Positions 8,368 through 17,577 of a DNA stretch of 64,000 nt are shown here, in pieces (position 1 is the stretch's first letter; each line of letters begins with the position of its first letter). The notes beneath the pieces are model-generated. The model did not search any database, was not told where the DNA came from, and saw only the letters and a list, made by a program, of their open reading frames with translations. A program made the translations under genes and the position numbers. The DNA comes from Apibacter adventoris (GTDB lineage: Bacteria > Bacteroidota > Bacteroidia > Flavobacteriales > Weeksellaceae): assembly GCF_002964975.1 (NCBI RefSeq), contig NZ_PSZM01000043.1, forward strand, positions 1 to 64,000. Reading direction: 5' to 3'.

Positions 8368-10020
8368 ATGAAAAAAATATTTTTAAGTCTTTCTTTAGCT
8401 TTTGCTTTGAATTTCTCTGTTGTATTTGCACAGGAAAATACCATGGCTGAAATAGATTCTACTTCATTAAAAAATTGGTATCATCAAAATTATGAAAAAA
8501 CAGGAGTTTACGGGGTCGGAACTGATGATGCTATAGATTTTGTTAAATCTAAAGGGTTAAAACCATCTACTATTATTGTAGGGGTTATTGATAGCGGAGT
8601 TCAAATCGATCACCCTGATCTTAAAAATAATATATGGGTAAATCCTAAAGAAAAGCCTAATAATAAAAAAGATGATGATAAAAACGGATATGCTGATGAT
8701 GTTCATGGTTGGGATTTTATAGGTGGAAAAGATGGAAAAGATGTAAATCAAGACACCATGGAAGCTACGCGTGTAGTGGTAAAATATGAAAATTTATTTG
8801 AGGGAACCGACGCTTCTGCGAATCAGGCAAATATAACAAAATATCCAAATGAATACCAGGAATATAAAAGAGCTAAATTAGTGTATGATTCTAAACTTAA
8901 AGCTACCGAAAAAGGTTTGAATAATATACAAGAAAACCAAAAACAAATAGGACAAATGGTTTCTACTTTACGAATGGCTTTGGGAAATAAAACCATAACT
9001 GAAGAAAATGCTCAAAACATAGCTAACTCGGGAATAAAGAAATATATTATGATGTTGGCTGAAGATGAATCTGTAAAAGGAAAAACCATAGACGAATTTG
9101 AAAAAATTGCATTAGCCCAGCTTAAAGAAGGTTTGGATTATTTTGGCAATCAGGAAAAATATATGTTGAATAAGGATTTTGACCCTCGTAATATTGTTGG
9201 GGATAATTATGCAGATCTTACTCAAAAATATTATGGAAATCATGAGGTAGAAGGTCCGGATGCTCTTCATGGCACTCATGTTTCCGGAATTATTGCTGCT
9301 GAACGAAATAACCATATAGGTATGGATGGAATAGCCGGTGATGTAGCTAAAATTATGGTTGTAAGAGCCGTTCCTGACGGTGACGAAAGGGATAAAGATA
9401 TTGCTAATGCTATTTTTTATGCTGTTGATAATGGAGCTAAAATAATAAATATGAGTTTCGGAAAGTCGTTTTCTCCGAATAAGGAAAGAGTATGGGAAGC
9501 GATGAAATATGCTGAAAGCAAAGGAGTATTAATGGTACATGCTGCCGGAAATGATAATAAAAATTTAGATCTTACTTTTAATTATCCTACTAATTATAAA
9601 GACGGCGAAAAAACTTCTTTTGTTAATAACTGGATAACTGTAGGTGCAAGTACTCGATATAATGATAAACTGAAAGCTTCTTTCTCTAATTATGGGCAAA
9701 AAGTGGATATTTTTGCTCCAGGTTTAGAAATTTATTCAACTATAACTAAAAGTGGATATAAATTTTTACAGGGTACTAGTATGGCTTCTCCTGTAGTTGC
9801 AGGTTGTGCTGCTTTATTGTGGGCATATTTTCCAAATTTAACTGCGGTAGAAGTAAAAGATATCTTAATAAAAACTTCTAATAAAAACACAGATCCGTTG
9901 CTTTTAGATGAAGATGCTGATACTACTTTTGATAAACTATCTGTATCCGGTGGGGTGGTAGATGTGTACAAAGCTGTTAAATATGCTTATGAAAATTATG
10001 CTTCTAAAGCTAGAAATTAA
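8368..10020 (+). CDS. Secreted subtilisin-like serine protease (S8 family), 550 aa
   Basis: N-terminal signal peptide (MKKIFLSLSLAFALNF, probable cut after VFA at ~21). The subtilase catalytic triad is complete: Asp-75 in VIDSGVQIDHPDL, His-301 in HGTHVSGIIA, Ser-471 in GTSMASPVVAG, plus the oxyanion Asn in AAGND at ~395. About 225 residues separate the Asp and His, far more than in classical subtilisins; the insert (~125-290) is helical and Lys/Glu-rich. No C-terminal sorting domain typical of type IX secretion is visible, so it is probably periplasmic or released by another route. It probably works as a general extracytoplasmic peptidase. Followed by an intrinsic terminator. Confidence 0.93.
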   Translation: MKKIFLSLSLAFALNFSVVFAQENTMAEIDSTSLKNWYHQNYEKTGVYGVGTDDAIDFVKSKGLKPSTIIVGVIDSGVQIDHPDLKNNIWVNPKEKPNNKKDDDKNGYADDVHGWDFIGGKDGKDVNQDTMEATRVVVKYENLFEGTDASANQANITKYPNEYQEYKRAKLVYDSKLKATEKGLNNIQENQKQIGQMVSTLRMALGNKTITEENAQNIANSGIKKYIMMLAEDESVKGKTIDEFEKIALAQLKEGLDYFGNQEKYMLNKDFDPRNIVGDNYADLTQKYYGNHEVEGPDALHGTHVSGIIAAERNNHIGMDGIAGDVAKIMVVRAVPDGDERDKDIANAIFYAVDNGAKIINMSFGKSFSPNKERVWEAMKYAESKGVLMVHAAGNDNKNLDLTFNYPTNYKDGEKTSFVNNWITVGASTRYNDKLKASFSNYGQKVDIFAPGLEIYSTITKSGYKFLQGTSMASPVVAGCAALLWAYFPNLTAVEVKDILIKTSNKNTDPLLLDEDADTTFDKLSVSGGVVDVYKAVKYAYENYASKARN

Positions 10021-10042
10021 GATCAATAAATTTAATATTTAT

Positions 10043-10076
10043 AAAAAAAGGAGAGTTAAAAAACTCTCTTTTTTTA
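10043..10076 (+). terminator. Intrinsic terminator after the S8 protease gene
   Basis: Stem GAGAGTT (10051-10057) pairs with AACTCTC (10062-10068) around a 4-base A loop, followed by a T-run. Confidence 0.85.
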
Positions 10077-10077
10077 T

Positions 10078-10422
10078 TTTTAAACGTAATATAAATTGAT
10101 TTTAAACTTAAACCAAATCCCATTTAATATTTAACTTCTATAAAATATTATATTTAATTAGAATAATGTATTTACATATCCATATTTTTATCAATTTTTA
10201 TTTTTCATAAAAAGTTTGTTCAAAAGATAATTTTATAGTTAAATAAAAGTATTCATAAATATGATCTAATGAACTCAAAAAAAACTTCATAAACATGAAA
10301 TAAAAATATGAGTAAAAATATTACTTAAAAGTATTATTGTATTAATTTTAATAGTAACCTAAAATTAATATTTACTTTCAAATAAAAACTGATTCAGAAA
10401 AAAATTATAATAAAAAAAGCTA
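10078..10422. other. AT-rich intergenic region, no gene seen
   Basis: About 345 very AT-rich bases between convergent genes. I found no coding frame, RNA gene or strong secondary structure. Confidence 0.6.
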
Positions 10423-10812
10423 TTATATAGCCGATACGCCTTCTGTTAAGGATTTAATAAAGTTATTTAATGGTTTTTCTACCATAGCAGAAATAAACAT
10501 ATTAAATTTTCCGTCAAATGTAAATTGCACACTACAGGAATTATCTGTTATTTTTTCAATAAAAACATTTAAATCAAATGTTAAGGAATCTTTTGCGGAT
10601 GTAAGTACAACTCGCGTATTAGGTATTTTTTCTTTAAATTTAAGAGCTATCTCAGGCATTCCTTTTAATGCAAATACAAATCCCTGATCATTTACTTCAA
10701 ATTTATCCATATCTGAAGGCATAATTTGCTTATATGTCTGAGGATCAGACACTAACATATATATTTCTTCGGTGGATTTATTTAAAGTAACTTTCTCTCC
10801 TTTTATATTCAT
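10423..10812 (-). CDS. SRPBCC (START-like) domain protein, ~129 aa
   Basis: Small cytoplasmic protein of the SRPBCC fold, which forms a hydrophobic ligand cavity. The pattern MNIKGEKVTLNKSTEEIYML, 'FVFALKGMPEIALKFKEK' and a C-terminal amphipathic helix (MVEKPLNNFIKSLTEG) match the flavobacterial members. An upstream Met would add ten residues (to 10842) and place the start directly against the divergent gene, so the internal Met at 10812 is preferred. Ligand and function are unknown. It is divergent from the NUDIX gene and shares its short intergenic region. Confidence 0.8.
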   Translation of the reverse strand: MNIKGEKVTLNKSTEEIYMLVSDPQTYKQIMPSDMDKFEVNDQGFVFALKGMPEIALKFKEKIPNTRVVLTSAKDSLTFDLNVFIEKITDNSCSVQFTFDGKFNMFISAMVEKPLNNFIKSLTEGVSAI

Positions 10813-10818
10813 TTTTTG

Positions 10819-10826
10819 TAATTTTG
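10819..10826 (+). promoter_or_regulatory. Predicted -7 box of the NUDIX gene
   Basis: TAATTTTG matches TAnnTTTG and lies 16 bases before the ATG, implying a leader of about ten bases. Confidence 0.4.
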
Positions 10827-10842
10827 AAAAAATTGAAAACAA

Positions 10843-11439
10843 ATGTACAAAATTTTTGTCAACGAAAAGTCTCTAACTATTAGTGAATATGAAATTAAGG
10901 GCTATGTCAATATACCTTATGAAACAGAAAATACATTTGCTATGGCTTTTGATATGTTATTCCATACTCAAAAAAAGGCTATAAACATTTTCTATTTTGA
11001 TGAGGAATTTCTTTGGAAAAAATTTCAAGAATTTGCTACTCCTGTATATGCTGCCGGTGGTGTTGTTGAAAATAACAAACATGAATATCTTTTTATTAAA
11101 AGAAATGGTAAATGGGATCTTCCGAAAGGACATGTGGAAAAAGGTGAAACGTATGAACAAACTGCTCTGAGAGAGGTTGAAGAAGAATGCGCTATAGATA
11201 ATTTGTCTTTAAAAAATCCTCTTTGTACCACGTATCATGTATATTTTGACAAAAAATACTATTTAAAAGTAGTATACTGGTTTACTATGTTTTCCGATTC
11301 TACTCATATGATTCCACAAAAAGAAGAAAATATTGAGGTAGTAGATTGGTTTTCTGTAGAACAAATACCTGATTTAATGAATAATACTTATGAGAACATC
11401 AAACATATGGTTAATGAATATATATTAAATAAAGGTTAA
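10843..11439 (+). CDS. NUDIX hydrolase, 198 aa
   Basis: Hydrolyses nucleoside diphosphate-linked substrates. The NUDIX box is at about residues 94-116 (GHVEKGETYEQTALREVEEE, then CAI). It keeps the metal-binding REVEEE core but has Ala where the consensus has its last Gly. The ~65-residue N-terminal part is family-specific and precedes 'AAGGVVENNKHEYLFIKRNG', the usual first strands of the fold. Substrate cannot be read from the sequence. Monocistronic, ending at a shared bidirectional terminator. Confidence 0.9.
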   Translation: MYKIFVNEKSLTISEYEIKGYVNIPYETENTFAMAFDMLFHTQKKAINIFYFDEEFLWKKFQEFATPVYAAGGVVENNKHEYLFIKRNGKWDLPKGHVEKGETYEQTALREVEEECAIDNLSLKNPLCTTYHVYFDKKYYLKVVYWFTMFSDSTHMIPQKEENIEVVDWFSVEQIPDLMNNTYENIKHMVNEYILNKG

Positions 11440-11456
11440 TTTATTTTATATCAATA

Positions 11457-11494
11457 AAAAAAGCATATAACATAAAATGTTATATGCTTTTTTA
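11457..11494. terminator. Bidirectional terminator between convergent genes
   Basis: Thirteen-base perfect stem, AAGCATATAACAT (11461-11473) with ATGTTATATGCTT (11477-11489), loop AAA. It is flanked by A and T runs, so it can end transcription from both sides. Confidence 0.88.
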
Positions 11495-11506
11495 CTTCTT
11501 TATAAA

Positions 11507-14053
11507 TTAGAATGTAAACTGTAGCCCAACTTTTATTCCAAAATTATTGGTATCAGGCATATCAAAATAATTTCCTCTCCAGTTGAAATCTATTCTAAAA
11601 AATCTAAAATTTCCTAACCCTATATTTTCAATTCCAAAACCATATTCATAATAGATATCATTTTTAGGAGCTCTATAAATTATATTAGAAGCATTTATGG
11701 CTTTAGAACCATCAGATATATCTCCTAAAGCTCCTCTAAAGAAAACTACTTCCCGCAATTGTAACTTTTTCAGTAAGGGAACGTAAGAAAATAATCTTCC
11801 GTTAAAGTGATGTTCTATATGAAGTGCAGAGTAAGTATCTGTAACAAAATCATAATAATCTAATTGTGAAAAGGTATTAGGTATTATTCCGTAAGACTGG
11901 TTACCAGGAACAACATTTAATAAAGATATAGGTAATCTGTTAAATGATTTCCCAAATTCAACAGTTACATTGGTTTTTCCAATAGGCCCCCATAGTATAG
12001 GTTGTGAATATAAAAATTGTAATTTATCATATGAAAAATCACTGTTAATTAATCCTTTTAAGCCTTTGGTATATTTTAAAATAAATGTAGGGGCTAAACT
12101 TGTATGCTGGTATCTGTCCAATCCATAATGAGAATATTTAGCTCCCGGTCTTGCTTCTACGCTTAATGTTAAATGTGAATCGTATAAATCTTCTCGTTTA
12201 TTACCGGATTTGTCATAATATCCTATATCAAATTTACTCAAATCACCGGATTTTATGTATTGATAAGTTCCATCCAATCTAAACTGTACATTTTTCCATG
12301 GATTTATAGAGATAAATACATTCGTTTTGTTTACTGAACTCAAATAATCATTATCTCCTCTAGAAATTATAGATGATGAGGCAAAGGAACGTGACATTAT
12401 ACCTTCATTTTCTGTTAAAGTAACTCCTAATTGTGTTATATCTCTTTTTGTTCCGATTCCGAAAGTTAAACGGTTGTATTTATTAACCAACCAACGAAAC
12501 TCTCCTCCATACTTAAATTGATGATCTTTAAATCCATATGCTGAATACCCTTCTATACGCCACATGTCGTCAGGTCCAAAATAAGTTCGAGCTCCTAATC
12601 TTAACCGAAAACCTTCTATGTTATTAAATCCTACGGTTTGATAGAGGTTTCCAATATCAATTGTCTTTTTAATATTTACATATCCGGAAGATAATATTTG
12701 AACCCCATCTACTATATTTCTGAACAAACGGGTTTTAGATATTTTATTTATTAATTGATTGGCTTTTATATCATCTTCACCTAAACGTTCGGGTCTATTT
12801 TGTGCCCAAAAATCGTCATCTTTATTATAAGCCCCCGAAGAAACTGGCTCATATTTTTCGTCTAATAACTTTTCTATATCTTCACGAGGTTGATCAAATT
12901 TATAATCATTATATGTAAGTGTCCTTTTTGCAAACATACCCTTTGTGCCCTCTTTTTTAGATAATAAAGACATATCTAAAACTATATAATTACGAAGCGG
13001 AATAAAAATAGAATCATTTATCATATCATAGTTAAGCTCCATATATATATCTTTAACAAAATTTACATTAATACCTGAAGTAGATTGTAATGTAGCTTGT
13101 TTTACCGCATATGTATCTTTGGTAATGTATAAATCTCCTTTAAAAGTAAGTTCTGATTTTCTTATAGGTCTATAACGAATATGATAACAATCTACTCCAT
13201 CCACATCTACAGTGTCGGTTAATAAATACTCGTACACTGAAAAACCAATTGTTGATACAGGACTTGTAAAGCCCTTATTGAAAAAGTTTAAAACATTATC
13301 ATATATATTTACATCTTTATATAGATTTTTTACTGTATTAGCTACTACTTCATTATTCGTTACTCCATAAGCTTTATTTCCACGTAAAAAACTTTTTTCT
13401 CTTTTACTTGGTTTATTCTGCCCCACAATATTTGTTATGGATTCATTTAAATAAACCGGAATATAGGTTTTCCCAGATATATCTAAGGTATCTATGTCTT
13501 GGGTAGATATATTTAATTTTTGAAATATTTTTTTACTTATAAATGTACTATCTATATTATTTAGGTCAAACTCTATTTTCTCATACTCTTTATATTCATA
13601 ATTTTTAAAATTCGTAAGACCATTAGTTCTTCGCCTTTTCCATAATTCTTGTAAAATCCGATATGCAGGGTTTTCCTTTTTGGGTAATTTTTTGCGTGGA
13701 AAGCCATTAATTACTACTTCTTTTATTGTCTTATCATTTTTATCTTTTTTTTGAATTGTCTCTTGGGTCGAAAATTCTATTACTACATCTACATTTTCTC
13801 CTGGATGAATAGAGAAATTTTTTGTATAATCATTCACTGTTATCTCTAAGGAATCTACAGTTTTTTCAGATTGAAGGGTAAAATATCCATTTTTATCAGA
13901 AGAAGTAAAACTATCTGTACCTTTTAAAAAAATTTCGGCATTTTCAATAGGATTTTTTGTATCCGAATATATAAGCTTCCCGGATACTTTTACTTGGGAA
14001 TGTAGCAAAACACCTGATAATAACAATAAAAATAATAATATTTTTTTGGGCAT
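11507..14053 (-). CDS. DUF5686 outer-membrane protein with carboxypeptidase-like regulatory domain, 848 aa
   Basis: Signal peptide (MPKKILLFLLLLSGVLLHSQ). An N-terminal CarboxypepD_reg-like beta-sandwich spans ~22-95 (VSGKLIYSDTKNPIENAEIF). A long DUF5686 region follows, ending in a predicted outer-membrane beta-barrel with a terminal aromatic strand (FGIKVGLQFTF). The family is common in Bacteroidota and resembles TonB-dependent receptor architecture without a recognisable plug. Its substrate is unknown. Length is typical for the family. It is probably monocistronic; the gap to clpP contains a weak hairpin-rich AT stretch. Confidence 0.88.
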   Translation of the reverse strand: MPKKILLFLLLLSGVLLHSQVKVSGKLIYSDTKNPIENAEIFLKGTDSFTSSDKNGYFTLQSEKTVDSLEITVNDYTKNFSIHPGENVDVVIEFSTQETIQKKDKNDKTIKEVVINGFPRKKLPKKENPAYRILQELWKRRRTNGLTNFKNYEYKEYEKIEFDLNNIDSTFISKKIFQKLNISTQDIDTLDISGKTYIPVYLNESITNIVGQNKPSKREKSFLRGNKAYGVTNNEVVANTVKNLYKDVNIYDNVLNFFNKGFTSPVSTIGFSVYEYLLTDTVDVDGVDCYHIRYRPIRKSELTFKGDLYITKDTYAVKQATLQSTSGINVNFVKDIYMELNYDMINDSIFIPLRNYIVLDMSLLSKKEGTKGMFAKRTLTYNDYKFDQPREDIEKLLDEKYEPVSSGAYNKDDDFWAQNRPERLGEDDIKANQLINKISKTRLFRNIVDGVQILSSGYVNIKKTIDIGNLYQTVGFNNIEGFRLRLGARTYFGPDDMWRIEGYSAYGFKDHQFKYGGEFRWLVNKYNRLTFGIGTKRDITQLGVTLTENEGIMSRSFASSSIISRGDNDYLSSVNKTNVFISINPWKNVQFRLDGTYQYIKSGDLSKFDIGYYDKSGNKREDLYDSHLTLSVEARPGAKYSHYGLDRYQHTSLAPTFILKYTKGLKGLINSDFSYDKLQFLYSQPILWGPIGKTNVTVEFGKSFNRLPISLLNVVPGNQSYGIIPNTFSQLDYYDFVTDTYSALHIEHHFNGRLFSYVPLLKKLQLREVVFFRGALGDISDGSKAINASNIIYRAPKNDIYYEYGFGIENIGLGNFRFFRIDFNWRGNYFDMPDTNNFGIKVGLQFTF

Positions 14054-14158
14054 TGAATAATTTATTTTAATTAAAAAAAACTTTCTTTTATATTATTCAA
14101 TATAAACGAAAGTTTTATTCATATATTATTAACAAACAGATATAATGTATAATTAAAT

Positions 14159-14821
14159 CTATCTTTTTTCTAGAACTTCATCAATTAAACCATAATCTTT
14201 TGCCTCAACAGAAGTCATCCAATAATCTCTATCTGAATCTTTTTCAATTTTTTCAAAAGTTTGTCCGGAATGTGAAGATAAAATATCATAAAGTTCTTTT
14301 TTCAATTTCAATATTTCCTTCAAAGTAATTTCCATATCTGAAGCCTGACCCTGTGCTCCTCCTAAAGGTTGGTGAATCATAACCCTGGAATGCTTTAAAG
14401 CAGATCTTTTACCTGCTGCTCCTGCTGTTAAAAGTACAGCTCCCATAGAAGCGGCCATACCTGTACAAATAGTAGCTACATCCGGCTTAATAATTTGCAT
14501 GGTATCGTAAATGCCTAATCCTGCGTATACTCCTCCTCCGGGAGAATTTATATATATCTGTATATCTTTGGAAGAGTCTGTACTTTCTAAGAATAATAAT
14601 TGAGCTGTGACTATATTAGCTATTTGATCATCTATTGCGGTACCCAAAAAAATGATTCGATCCATCATTAATCTCGAAAATACATCCATCTGTGCCACGT
14701 TCAATTTTCTTTCTTCTGTAATATACGGCGTCATGGATGATGATATATATTGATCGACAGTAAGGCCATTTAATCCTTGCCCTTTTACTGCATATTTTCT
14801 AAATTCATTTTTTATATCCAT
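14159..14821 (-). CDS. clpP: ATP-dependent Clp protease proteolytic subunit ClpP, 220 aa
   Basis: Serine protease forming the tetradecameric chamber that degrades proteins delivered by ClpX or ClpA/C. The triad is visible: Ser-125 in GMAASMGAV, His-150 in MIHQP and Asp-199 in DSDRDYW, with the conserved spacing. [11 protein letters not shown] at ~91-101 is the oxyanion/handle region. The N-terminus is ~25 residues longer than the mature E. coli protein and is probably processed. No Clp ATPase gene is adjacent. Confidence 0.97.
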   Translation of the reverse strand: MDIKNEFRKYAVKGQGLNGLTVDQYISSSMTPYITEERKLNVAQMDVFSRLMMDRIIFLGTAIDDQIANIVTAQLLFLESTDSSKDIQIYINSPGGGVYAGLGIYDTMQIIKPDVATICTGMAASMGAVLLTAGAAGKRSALKHSRVMIHQPLGGAQGQASDMEITLKEILKLKKELYDILSSHSGQTFEKIEKDSDRDYWMTSVEAKDYGLIDEVLEKR

Positions 14822-14884
14822 TTTACTATTTTTTATTTAAAAATTTTGATATTCAATTTCTCTAAAATTATACCAAAAGAATTG

Positions 14885-15274
14885 TTACAGATATAATTTT
14901 ATTTTTTCTGCAATATCTAAAAATTCTTTTTCCGTGAGTTTTAATTTATTATGAATATTCATATCATCTTCTGTGTTTAAAGGAACCAGATGAACATGAG
15001 CATGGGGTACTTCTAATCCTAAAACTGTGAGCCCTACTCTTTTACAAGGAATAGCTTTTTCTATTACTTTTGATAATTTATAAACTACTCCCATTAAATT
15101 TTGATACTCTTCTAAGGAAAGATCGTAAATTTTATTTACTTCTTTTTTAGGGATAACTAATGTATGACCTAAAGCAAAGGGGTTTATATCTAAAAAAGCT
15201 AAATGATTTTGATCTTCGTAAATTTTATAACAAGGAATCTTCCCTGCCACAATTTTAGAAAATATACTTTCCAT
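14885..15274 (-). CDS. HIT family protein (nucleotide-binding), 129 aa
   Basis: Histidine-triad hydrolase/transferase of the Hint group acting on nucleotide phosphoramidates or similar. The signature HAHVHLVPL lies near residue 95, with the family start FSKIVAGKIPCYKIYED and the 'FLDINPFALGHTLVIPK' segment. The usual zinc Cys pair is absent, as in many bacterial members. It sits 23 bases downstream of greA on the same strand, a common flavobacterial arrangement, so it is probably co-transcribed. Confidence 0.93.
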   Translation of the reverse strand: MESIFSKIVAGKIPCYKIYEDQNHLAFLDINPFALGHTLVIPKKEVNKIYDLSLEEYQNLMGVVYKLSKVIEKAIPCKRVGLTVLGLEVPHAHVHLVPLNTEDDMNIHNKLKLTEKEFLDIAEKIKLYL

Positions 15275-15297
15275 TATTATTAATATTTAATACTATA

Positions 15298-15771
15298 TTA
15301 TGGATTTAAAGTGATTTCAAGTATCTCAAAATTAATCACATTACCATTCGGTAAAGCAATTTCGGCTTTTTCCCCAACCTCTTTCCCTAGCAAACCTTTG
15401 GCTATAGGGGTATTTACTGAAATTTTTCCTGTTTTAAGATCTGTTTCCGTATCGGGTACTAAAGTATACTTCATTTCCTGTCCATTCACAGTATTTTTAA
15501 TTTTTACGGTACAAAGTATCGACACTTTAGAGGTATCTAACTGTGAGTGGTCTATAATTTTAGAATTTGCAATTATATCTTTGAGCTTTCCTATTCGCAT
15601 TTCTAGTAACCCTTGAGCTTCTTTAGCAGCATCGTATTCTGCATTTTCAGATAAATCTCCCTTATCTCTTGCTTCTGCAATTTGTTGTGTAACCTTAGGT
15701 CTTTCTACCTGTTCCAATTGCTCAAGTTCTTTTCGCAATTTTTCTAGTCCTTCTTTCGTTACATAATTCAT
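15298..15771 (-). CDS. greA: Transcription elongation factor GreA, 157 aa
   Basis: Binds the RNA polymerase secondary channel and stimulates cleavage of backtracked transcripts. The N-terminal coiled coil starts MNYVTKEGLEKLRKELEQLE, its tip carries the acidic pair in 'GDLSENAEYDAAKEAQG', and the C-terminal FKBP-like domain has 'NTPIAKGLLGKEVGE'. The open frame extends 28 codons further upstream, but the family length and the normal N-terminus fix the start at 15771. Upstream lies a hairpin followed by a T-run, described separately. Confidence 0.95.
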   Translation of the reverse strand: MNYVTKEGLEKLRKELEQLEQVERPKVTQQIAEARDKGDLSENAEYDAAKEAQGLLEMRIGKLKDIIANSKIIDHSQLDTSKVSILCTVKIKNTVNGQEMKYTLVPDTETDLKTGKISVNTPIAKGLLGKEVGEKAEIALPNGNVINFEILEITLNP

Positions 15772-15807
15772 GATACTTTTTTTTGTAATTTTGAATAATT
15801 TATAATA

Positions 15808-15860
15808 AAAAAATAACCCGACAATAGCGTTATTAGTCGGATTATCCGTATGCAAATCTA
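15808..15860 (-). promoter_or_regulatory. greA promoter candidate with attenuator-like hairpin
   Basis: On the minus strand, TAGATTTG (15853-15860) fits the -7 consensus. Just downstream, CCGACTAATA pairs with TATTGTCGG (15818-15840; one bulged base), and seven T residues follow within a few bases. This hairpin would lie near the very start of the greA leader. It could attenuate greA or merely be a terminator for antisense-strand transcripts. Confidence 0.4.
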
Positions 15861-15870
15861 ATAAATTTAT

Positions 15871-16317
15871 ATGATGAATAAAAAAATATTTCTACATATC
15901 TTACTTTTAAGCCTATATTTACCTCTGTTTATTCAATGTGAAAACGGAGATAAAACTACTGATTGCTTTCCTAAGTCTACTATTAATTATCAAGTAAACC
16001 TTGATTTGCCTGCTTATCAAAATTTAGCCAGCATAAATGGCTGGGCTTACGTTCCCGGAGGGCCTTTGTCTGGAACAAATGGTTTAATTATTGTAAAGAA
16101 AGGCACATATGAATTTAAAGCTTATGACAGAAATGCTCCTCATATCTGTCCTACGGCTAATTCTGTATTGGAAGTTAAAGATGATATATATATTTATTGC
16201 CCTGAAGATAATGCGAAATGGATTCTCAATTCAGGACAACCTTTAGAAGTTGCTGGTATTTCTCCTAAAACCTATCCAACACATTTAATAGGGAATACGC
16301 TATATATTTCGTATTAA
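15871..16317 (+). CDS. Lipoprotein with degenerate Rieske-like fold, 148 aa
   Basis: Signal region ends LPLFIQC (Cys-23), so lipidation is likely. The C-terminal ~80 residues follow the pattern of Rieske-type ferredoxin lipoproteins in this phylum: 'YEFKAYDRNAPHICP', then 'IYIYCPEDNAKWIL', 'SGQPLEVAG', 'YPTHLIGNTLYI'. The two C-x-H-type cluster-binding pairs are not intact. A 2Fe-2S cluster of the normal kind is therefore doubtful, and the protein may be a structural relic or a binding protein. Divergent from greA. The family assignment rests on recalled patterns. Confidence 0.6.
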   Translation: MMNKKIFLHILLLSLYLPLFIQCENGDKTTDCFPKSTINYQVNLDLPAYQNLASINGWAYVPGGPLSGTNGLIIVKKGTYEFKAYDRNAPHICPTANSVLEVKDDIYIYCPEDNAKWILNSGQPLEVAGISPKTYPTHLIGNTLYISY

Positions 16318-16332
16318 TAAAATTCTTTTTCC

Positions 16333-17577
16333 TTATTTTTCCTGAGCTATTTTATTTATAGTTAAACCTTGTACTACAATTGAAAATATTACTACAAAAT
16401 ATGTAATTGCTATTATGGCATTTCTATGTCCTTCATAACCGGGTATTTCAGGAATGGATAAAGCTAAAGCTATAGAAACTCCTCCTCTTAATCCTCCCCA
16501 AACCAATATTCTTATTGTTTGTCTGGAATATTTTTCTTTAAAAGGAATTATCAATACCGGTATTTTTATCGAGATATAACGGGCTAGTAAGACTGCCAAT
16601 ATGCTAATTATTCCGACTTGCCAATAACTTAACACATTAGGAATAAGCAATAATTCAAAACCTATAAGTATGAACAAAACGGCATTTAAGATCTCGTCTA
16701 TTAATTCCCAGAAAAAACCTAAATAACCTTTCATGGTCCGTGTTGATAATTGCATTTTCTTAGAATTTCCGATAATTAAACCTGCGGAAACCATTGTTAG
16801 AGGTCCAGAAATATTAATAGATTTTGCTACTAAATAACCACCCATCACTACCGCTAAAGTAATAATAATACTTGCTTTATAATCTTTAACTTTATTTATA
16901 GCCACAGAGGCTAAATATCCTATTAATATACCTACCAACATACCTCCTCCTGCTTCTTTTAAAAGTAATATGGCTATATTGGAAAAAGAAATATTTTGTC
17001 CTCCTCCTTCTAGAATTTTTAGTATTACAGCTACCAAAACAACAGATATTCCATCATTAAAAAGGGACTCCCCTGAAATTTTTATTTCTATGGATCTAGA
17101 AATATTTAAATTTTTTAAGATGCTTAAAACTGCTACAGGGTCTGTAGGTGAAATAAGTGCCCCAAATAAAAAACAATAAATTAAATTGGCTTTAAAATGA
17201 AATATTTGTAATGAATAATATAAAATATACCCAACAGCTATAGTTGAAATAATTACACTGACAGTTGAAAAAGTTATTATTGATAATCTTTCTTTTTTAA
17301 AATCATTTATATTAATATGAATTCCTCCTGCAAATAATAAAAAATTTAAAATCCCTCCCATTAATAGTTCTGAAAAATCAAAACTATTCATTAAGGATGA
17401 AAATTTTAATATTAGATCGGGAAATATTCTATTTCCAAAAAAAACCAGAACTATAGAAACTACCATGGCTATTATCATAACCCCAATGGAAGATGGCATT
17501 TTCAAATACCGTAAATTCAAATAATAAAATATAGAAGTAATAACTATAAGAACAGAAAAAGAGTAGTATAATTCCAT
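16333..17577 (-). CDS. Cation:proton antiporter, CPA1/NhaP type, 414 aa
   Basis: Polytopic inner-membrane Na+(K+)/H+ exchanger for pH and ion homeostasis. Family motifs are ISPTDPVAVL (~142-151), GESLFNDGISVVL (~169-181, with the ion-binding Asn-Asp pair) and WGGLRGGVSIALALSIP near ~365. About 11-12 hydrophobic segments and no regulatory C-terminal tail. A minus-strand TATTTTTG (17582-17589) lies only a few bases before the ATG, implying an almost leaderless transcript if used. Confidence 0.92.
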   Translation of the reverse strand: MELYYSFSVLIVITSIFYYLNLRYLKMPSSIGVMIIAMVVSIVLVFFGNRIFPDLILKFSSLMNSFDFSELLMGGILNFLLFAGGIHININDFKKERLSIITFSTVSVIISTIAVGYILYYSLQIFHFKANLIYCFLFGALISPTDPVAVLSILKNLNISRSIEIKISGESLFNDGISVVLVAVILKILEGGGQNISFSNIAILLLKEAGGGMLVGILIGYLASVAINKVKDYKASIIITLAVVMGGYLVAKSINISGPLTMVSAGLIIGNSKKMQLSTRTMKGYLGFFWELIDEILNAVLFILIGFELLLIPNVLSYWQVGIISILAVLLARYISIKIPVLIIPFKEKYSRQTIRILVWGGLRGGVSIALALSIPEIPGYEGHRNAIIAITYFVVIFSIVVQGLTINKIAQEK

